DNA from: Sulfitobacter albidus
Lineage (GTDB): Bacteria; Pseudomonadota; Alphaproteobacteria; Rhodobacterales; Rhodobacteraceae
Direction: 5' to 3'
Length of the DNA: 64,000 nt
Assembly: GCF_018200035.1 (NCBI RefSeq)
Contig: NZ_CP073581.1
Coordinates: 864,501-928,500, forward strand
Made by a program: the position numbers and the translations under genes. Shown piece after piece: positions 63,118 to 64,000 of the stretch (within the stretch, counting starts at the first letter, position 1; every line of letters starts with the position of its first letter). The notes beneath the pieces are model-generated. The model ran no database searches. It was given only the letters and a program-made list of their open reading frames with translations, and was not told where the DNA came from.

Positions 63118-64000
63118 GCCAGCCCGCCGGGCGCCCCGAAGGGCTATCGGCCTATGTCGCGGTCACGGCGGCCTATTGGGCATTCATGCTCAGCGACGGA
63201 GCCCTGCGGATGCTGGTGCTGCTGCATTTTCACACGCTGGGGTTTTCGCCCGTCCAGCTGGCCTATCTCTTTGTCCTGTACGAAATCGCCGGGGTTGTGA
63301 CCAATCTGTGCGCGGGATGGATTGCCGCGCGCTTCGGGCTGGCCTCGACGCTCTACGCGGGATTGGCGCTTCAGGTGCTGGCGTTGCTGGCGCTCGCGCA
63401 GCTTGATCCCTCGTGGACGGTGGCGGCGTCGGTTGTTTTCGTCATGCTCGTGCAGGGGGCGAGCGGCGTTGCCAAAGACCTCGCCAAGATGTCGTCGAAA
63501 TCGGCGGTAAAGATCCTCGCACCGGCGCAGGACGGTGGCCTTTTCCGCTGGGTCGCGCTGCTGACCGGGTCCAAGAACATGGTCAAGGGGGCTGGCTTTC
63601 TTCTGGGGACGGGGTTGCTGGCGACGCTGGGGTTCGTCTGGGCGGTGCTCGGCATGGCTGCCATCCTTGCCGCGATCTTGCTGGCGGTGCTGATCGCCAT
63701 GCCATCGGGCCTGCCACGGGGGCGCAAGGGGGCGAAATTTTCCGACGTGCTGTCGACATCGGCCAACGTCAACTGGCTCAGCGCGGCGCGGGTGTTCCTG
63801 TTTGGGGCGCGCGATGTCTGGTTTGTCGTTGGCATCCCGATCTATTTCTACGCCGTGCTGTCGGATGGCACGACCGCGTCGAACCGCGCGGCATTCTTTG
63901 CCATCGGCACCTTCATGGCCGGTTGGATCATCCTCTACGGCCTCGTTCAGGCCAATGCGCCGCGCCTTTTGCGCGCCCGAACGCGGGGCCATGCGGATCT
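63114..64000 (+). CDS. arsJ: organoarsenical efflux MFS transporter ArsJ (3' end outside window)
   Basis: Starts with GTG at 63114, overlapping the gap stop, and stays open to the right edge (about 295 residues visible). It has many membrane segments. [39 protein letters not shown], the loop [19 protein letters not shown] and [18 protein letters not shown] match the ArsJ family. It pumps out 1-arseno-3-phosphoglycerate made by the preceding enzyme. No stop codon is reached, so the end is missing. Confidence 0.9.
   Translation, partial: MSQPAGRPEGLSAYVAVTAAYWAFMLSDGALRMLVLLHFHTLGFSPVQLAYLFVLYEIAGVVTNLCAGWIAARFGLASTLYAGLALQVLALLALAQLDPSWTVAASVVFVMLVQGASGVAKDLAKMSSKSAVKILAPAQDGGLFRWVALLTGSKNMVKGAGFLLGTGLLATLGFVWAVLGMAAILAAILLAVLIAMPSGLPRGRKGAKFSDVLSTSANVNWLSAARVFLFGARDVWFVVGIPIYFYAVLSDGTTASNRAAFFAIGTFMAGWIILYGLVQANAPRLLRARTRGHAD

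Overview
The window is about 64 kb of GC-rich DNA from an alphaproteobacterium, most likely a marine Rhodobacteraceae (Roseobacter-type) chromosome or large replicon. This rests on gene content and style: urease with its accessory genes, protocatechuate and 4-hydroxybenzoate catabolism, TRAP and peptide-type ABC uptake, a YhaO/YhaN pair, gap-arsJ, and operons tied together by ATGA/GTGA start-stop overlaps. I saw no tRNA, rRNA, CRISPR array, insertion sequence or phage gene.

Layout. 3-446: end of a TRAP large permease gene. 443-5965 (minus): a MarR-led operon (MarR, creatininase-like amidohydrolase, PanE-like reductase, SDR, M20 peptidase, possibly an AI-2E-type exporter). It diverges from a complete dipeptide-type ABC transporter operon (6123-11593), and two near-palindromic operators lie between them. 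11679-15424: YhaO/YhaN-like nuclease/ATPase pair. 15488-21084: urease operon ureD-A-B-x-y-C-E-F-G with two small extra genes. 21088-22602 (minus): soluble PAS histidine kinase. 22803-24242: aldehyde dehydrogenase followed by a clear terminator. 24541-56398: type I secretion operon. 56407-58915 (minus): pobA-pcaH-pcaG, with a divergent AraC-type regulator (59085-59971). 60010-61991: divergent phnM and phnF. 62119-64000: gap plus arsJ (cut by the window end), the arsenate-detoxifying pair.

The outstanding object is the type I secretion operon. It encodes a HlyC-like toxin-activating acyltransferase, two related small exported proteins, one giant RTX protein, an ABC exporter and a membrane fusion protein. 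The giant gene (26512-53341) appears as three open frames but is one gene of about 8,943 codons once a base is restored in each of two seven-G runs. The protein carries an N-terminal lipase-like fold with a GHSLGG elbow, about 21 degenerate RTX modules, about 20 cadherin-like repeats, a central nonapeptide RTX block, an embedded complete serralysin-type zinc protease, further Ig/cadherin repeats, and a C-terminal RTX/secretion segment.

At least seven genes are interrupted by exactly one missing base inside a G or C run (panE-like, dppC-like, hlyC-like, the giant gene twice, pcaH, the AraC regulator). The direction is always the same, and restoring the base each time recovers the expected family sequence and, where testable, the ATGA overlap. 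The simplest reading is homopolymer under-calling in this assembly rather than seven real mutations; coordinates here are those of the sequence as given.
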